The notes under the pieces were generated by a model. It had not been told where the DNA came from. It saw nothing but the letters and a program-made list of their open reading frames with translations, and made no database searches. From contig NC_135550.1 of assembly GCF_964340395.1 (NCBI RefSeq), positions 26,503,176 through 26,567,175 of the forward strand: a stretch of DNA of 64,000 nucleotides, in the 5' to 3' direction. Position 1 is the stretch's first letter. Each line of letters begins with the position of its first letter. This DNA comes from Glandiceps talaboti (lineage: Eukaryota > Hemichordata > Enteropneusta > Spengelidae). Both the position numbers and the translations under genes were made by a program. Shown in pieces: positions 61,281-64,000 of the stretch.

Positions 61281-62339
61281 ATTTATTCACTCATTTCTTT
61301 GTTAGATCTGCTGACACATTGAAATCATTCATTGCACCTATCAAATTATAAAAATTGCATTCTTTGCAAAAATCTTTACAAAAAGAATTGAATGTTCCTC
61401 TCACCCTATTCTCTATTCTTTGATTACATCAATCGCTCTACACTAAGTTGGATTATGACAGACAACCTTGTTTTTTTTAACAGTTCAGTGAACAACTAGA
61501 CCAAAGCCTCATGCTGGCTATAGTCATTCCAGTATAGCATTAGTCTACACATCATGGACCTGTGTTAAAATACCACATGAACATACATACATGTATACGC
61601 AAAGTCTTTTCACTATCTCAACACACTGCAACTATCAACTTTTTAAAATGATATTAAGCCCATTTCTTTTATACTTCTGTCATGTGTTTTAAAAAATTAG
61701 ACATTAAATAAATTGCTTAATGTGAATCAGCAGAACATTTGATTTAAAATTCCATATACTTTCCTTGAAGTTTGACTACATTTTCCTAACCCCTCCCTGG
61801 GGAGAATATTACATGACCTTCTCTGATACTGCTGTAACAAAAATAGTGTTTATATCAAGACATCCATCCTTCAACAACACAGAGACATGATATCAGCTTG
61901 TCAGTATTGTTAACTGAGCACATTGTGACCATACGGTATCAAAAAGCTCATCATTCAACTCTTCATATCAGTGTTACACATCCAGTATTTCAATATCTTG
62001 TACTTAGCAGTCAAATGCTCCTGCCACTTAAATCATCTGTAGGTTGGACAATGCTAACAAGGTCTTTTCTCTATCTCAGATATTCTTCACTTTGCATTCC
62101 TCAAATTGCTGAGAATCTAGGGAATATGCTAGCTACCAACTATACCTACATTTCAGTTTTCTGCGATAAATAAGAACAACAATGGCTATGAAAGTCTGAC
62201 CAACTGTTTCTTTTTTAAAGTATACTTCATCAGTGACTTCTAAACACAATAACAGCAGTACTGATGACCAAACACTGATGAGTGCACCCAACATCACAAA
62301 CCATATGCATTGGTGTTTTGCAACTTACAATCTACTTTG

Positions 62340-62835
62340 ATATCAATAGTACACATCCATACTGCTGAAGTCAATGTCAGACTGATCCAAGAAAGTACAG
62401 TCCTGCTGCCTAGATAGTAGAACACAGCTCCATTTACACTCCATATTGAGTTCACTATAAACTAAAAGTCAGACTGGTCAACAAAGTACACCAGCTGCCC
62501 AGATAGTACAAAATTGCTCTATCAAGACCAGTGTGCACCAAAGCCAGGCTGAATTCACTATAAAGTACAAATGTAAAGTCAGTCTGATCCACACCTGCTG
62601 CCTAGATAGTAAAATACTGTTCCATCTACACTACTCTACACGCTGAGCTAGTGATAAAGTCTATGACAGACTAATACCTGCCTACACTGCTGCATCTAGA
62701 GTGCAGTGTATCAATGCATACTGAACACTTAATAAAGTCTGTGTCAAACTGATCCACAAAGTACACCTGCTGCCCAGATAGTACAACACTGCTCCATCTA
62801 TGCTGCTTTGTACCACATACTCCATATTGGGAAGA
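62340..62835. repeat. Degenerate tandem repeat with about 80-110 bp spacing
   Basis: Recurring blocks gctgcc(t/c)agatagta at about 62404, 62492, 62599 and 62770, each near ctccatctacact- and aaagtacacctgctg-like motifs. Copies are diverged and contain indels. An old minisatellite. Confidence 0.65.
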
Positions 62836-64000
62836 TTATATTCACCAGTCATAAATCATCCAATAGTCTTGAATAGAGTATAAAATGTTATCACACTCAC
62901 ATTCCTAGAGTGTACAAGTACCATCACCATTATCTTGTATGCTCTAAGCAGTGATAACTGCTATCTTGTATACCCTGTGTTGTGATAGCTGTTATCATGA
63001 CACACAAACACACATCCCTTCCATCAAGTCAGTGTAATTGAAGACTGATGTAATCCAAGAATCAATTAAAAAGTCAACGAAACTAACTAATTTTGTCAGA
63101 AAACACAGGAATAAACTATTTCCTTCAATTACATGTTAAAACTGAAGTACTTTTCTTTACAACAGAAGCTTATTCTCCACCATATGTGTGGGCAAAGGTT
63201 ATCTTAAGTTTCAGTCTGTCTTTTCAACTACATAGGATTACTTTCCTGAGATAATATCCAATAACTATGCAAGTAAGGAAACTGATGATTGATATTCAAT
63301 TTGGTGTCAGTTGTAAGTATATTAGTATAAAACAATAACCTATTAGGGATAGTTTATCTGTAGCAAAATAGTTATAAATTTGATGTTTTGCAGAATTTTG
63401 AAATTTTGATAAAAAAGCATGATTTTGAAACTGTTCAACCTATCCATCAAGGTCATGTATGCATTATCAGATTTTGTTATCCCGGAACAAATAGATCACC
63501 TTTCACATTATCACTGGTGTCACTTTATCTATGATAACTGATATCACTTGAACCCATTCCAGAAATTACAACTCAAACAGAAGATACTGATAAATAATTT
63601 ACTACATGTGTTGCATCCCCAGAGGACAACATTCTTGTTTACATAAAACAATAACATAGGCGTCAGAAGTCACTTTTACAATATTGCAAGTCTCTCCATC
63701 ATCAACATTTTAAATATTCATGAGGCAAAGATTTGTACAATGTCAGATGTTTTGTGAGACAAAGTACATGTTATCTTATTTATGAGGGTTTCTCTTGGGG
63801 AAGAAACATATCCGGATGAAGTAATCCTTTTAGTCTCTTTTAGCAAATGGATTGAAGTAATCTTTTCTGTCCCTTTTACCAGATGATTTTACCCAATGTC
63901 GTCAAATGTATGGGGACTGGACAGTAGGCTAAGTATTTCATGGTTTTTCCATGTAGTACAAGGAAGTTTTGAGGTAAGAGTAAAAAATTAATCGAATATA
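62836..64000. other. Noncoding stretch to the window end
   Basis: AT-rich, no coding exon, RNA gene or repeat array recognised on either strand. Confidence 0.4.

Noticed and set aside
62271-62300. ctgatgag sequence suggestive of another hammerhead
   Set aside because: No GAAA core or complementary stems follow.

Overview
This is a gene-sparse, AT-rich stretch of an animal nuclear genome. It is rich in introns, microsatellites and minisatellites. All multi-exon genes use GT-AG introns, three of which carry U12-type signals. The gene set (pecanex, two-pore K+ channel, PARP1, M6 proteolipid) and the repeat style point to an invertebrate bilaterian, possibly a marine deuterostome or lophotrochozoan. 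I cannot name the species. Coding exons were rebuilt by hand from splice sites, reading frame and family conservation. Every exon chain below keeps frame throughout, which is the main support for the models.

Layout. (1) 259-12054, plus strand: the C-terminal 905 codons of a pecanex (PCNX1-3 type) gene in 17 exons. A long 3' UTR with minisatellites follows, to about 15530. (2) 16161-23412, minus strand: a direct duplication holding two two-exon K2P potassium-channel genes. Copy A (16479-18496) is intact. Copy B (20725-22622) has a 5-bp frameshift in the last membrane helix. (3) 24758-38712, minus strand: a complete 23-exon PARP1 gene (999 aa) with all domains, called PARP1a here. (4) 38713-41896: intergenic, with a small retroelement remnant that contains what looks like a type I hammerhead self-cleaving ribozyme. 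(5) 41897-42775, plus strand: an intronless M6/PLP-family four-pass membrane protein. (6) 46499-53770, minus strand: the C-terminal half (WGR, helical and catalytic domains, 475 codons) of a second PARP1 paralogue, PARP1b, whose 5' exons were not found in the remaining 10 kb. (7) 53771-64000: no recognisable exon. It holds microsatellites, a terminal-inverted-repeat element, and two minisatellite blocks.

Pecanex, K2P channels, PARP1 and M6 share no pathway. The real relationships are local: a K2P tandem duplication with signs of sequence homogenisation, and a PARP1 tandem pair in the same orientation with M6 inserted on the opposite strand. In both PARP1 copies a U12-type intron splits the codon of the catalytic glutamate.

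Most notable items: the hammerhead ribozyme at 39758-39800; the U12-type introns; a repeat array that has multiplied the 5' splice site at the end of a PARP1a exon; a candidate 15-nt microexon in pecanex; and a 375-bp inverted-repeat transposon with an 11-bp target duplication.
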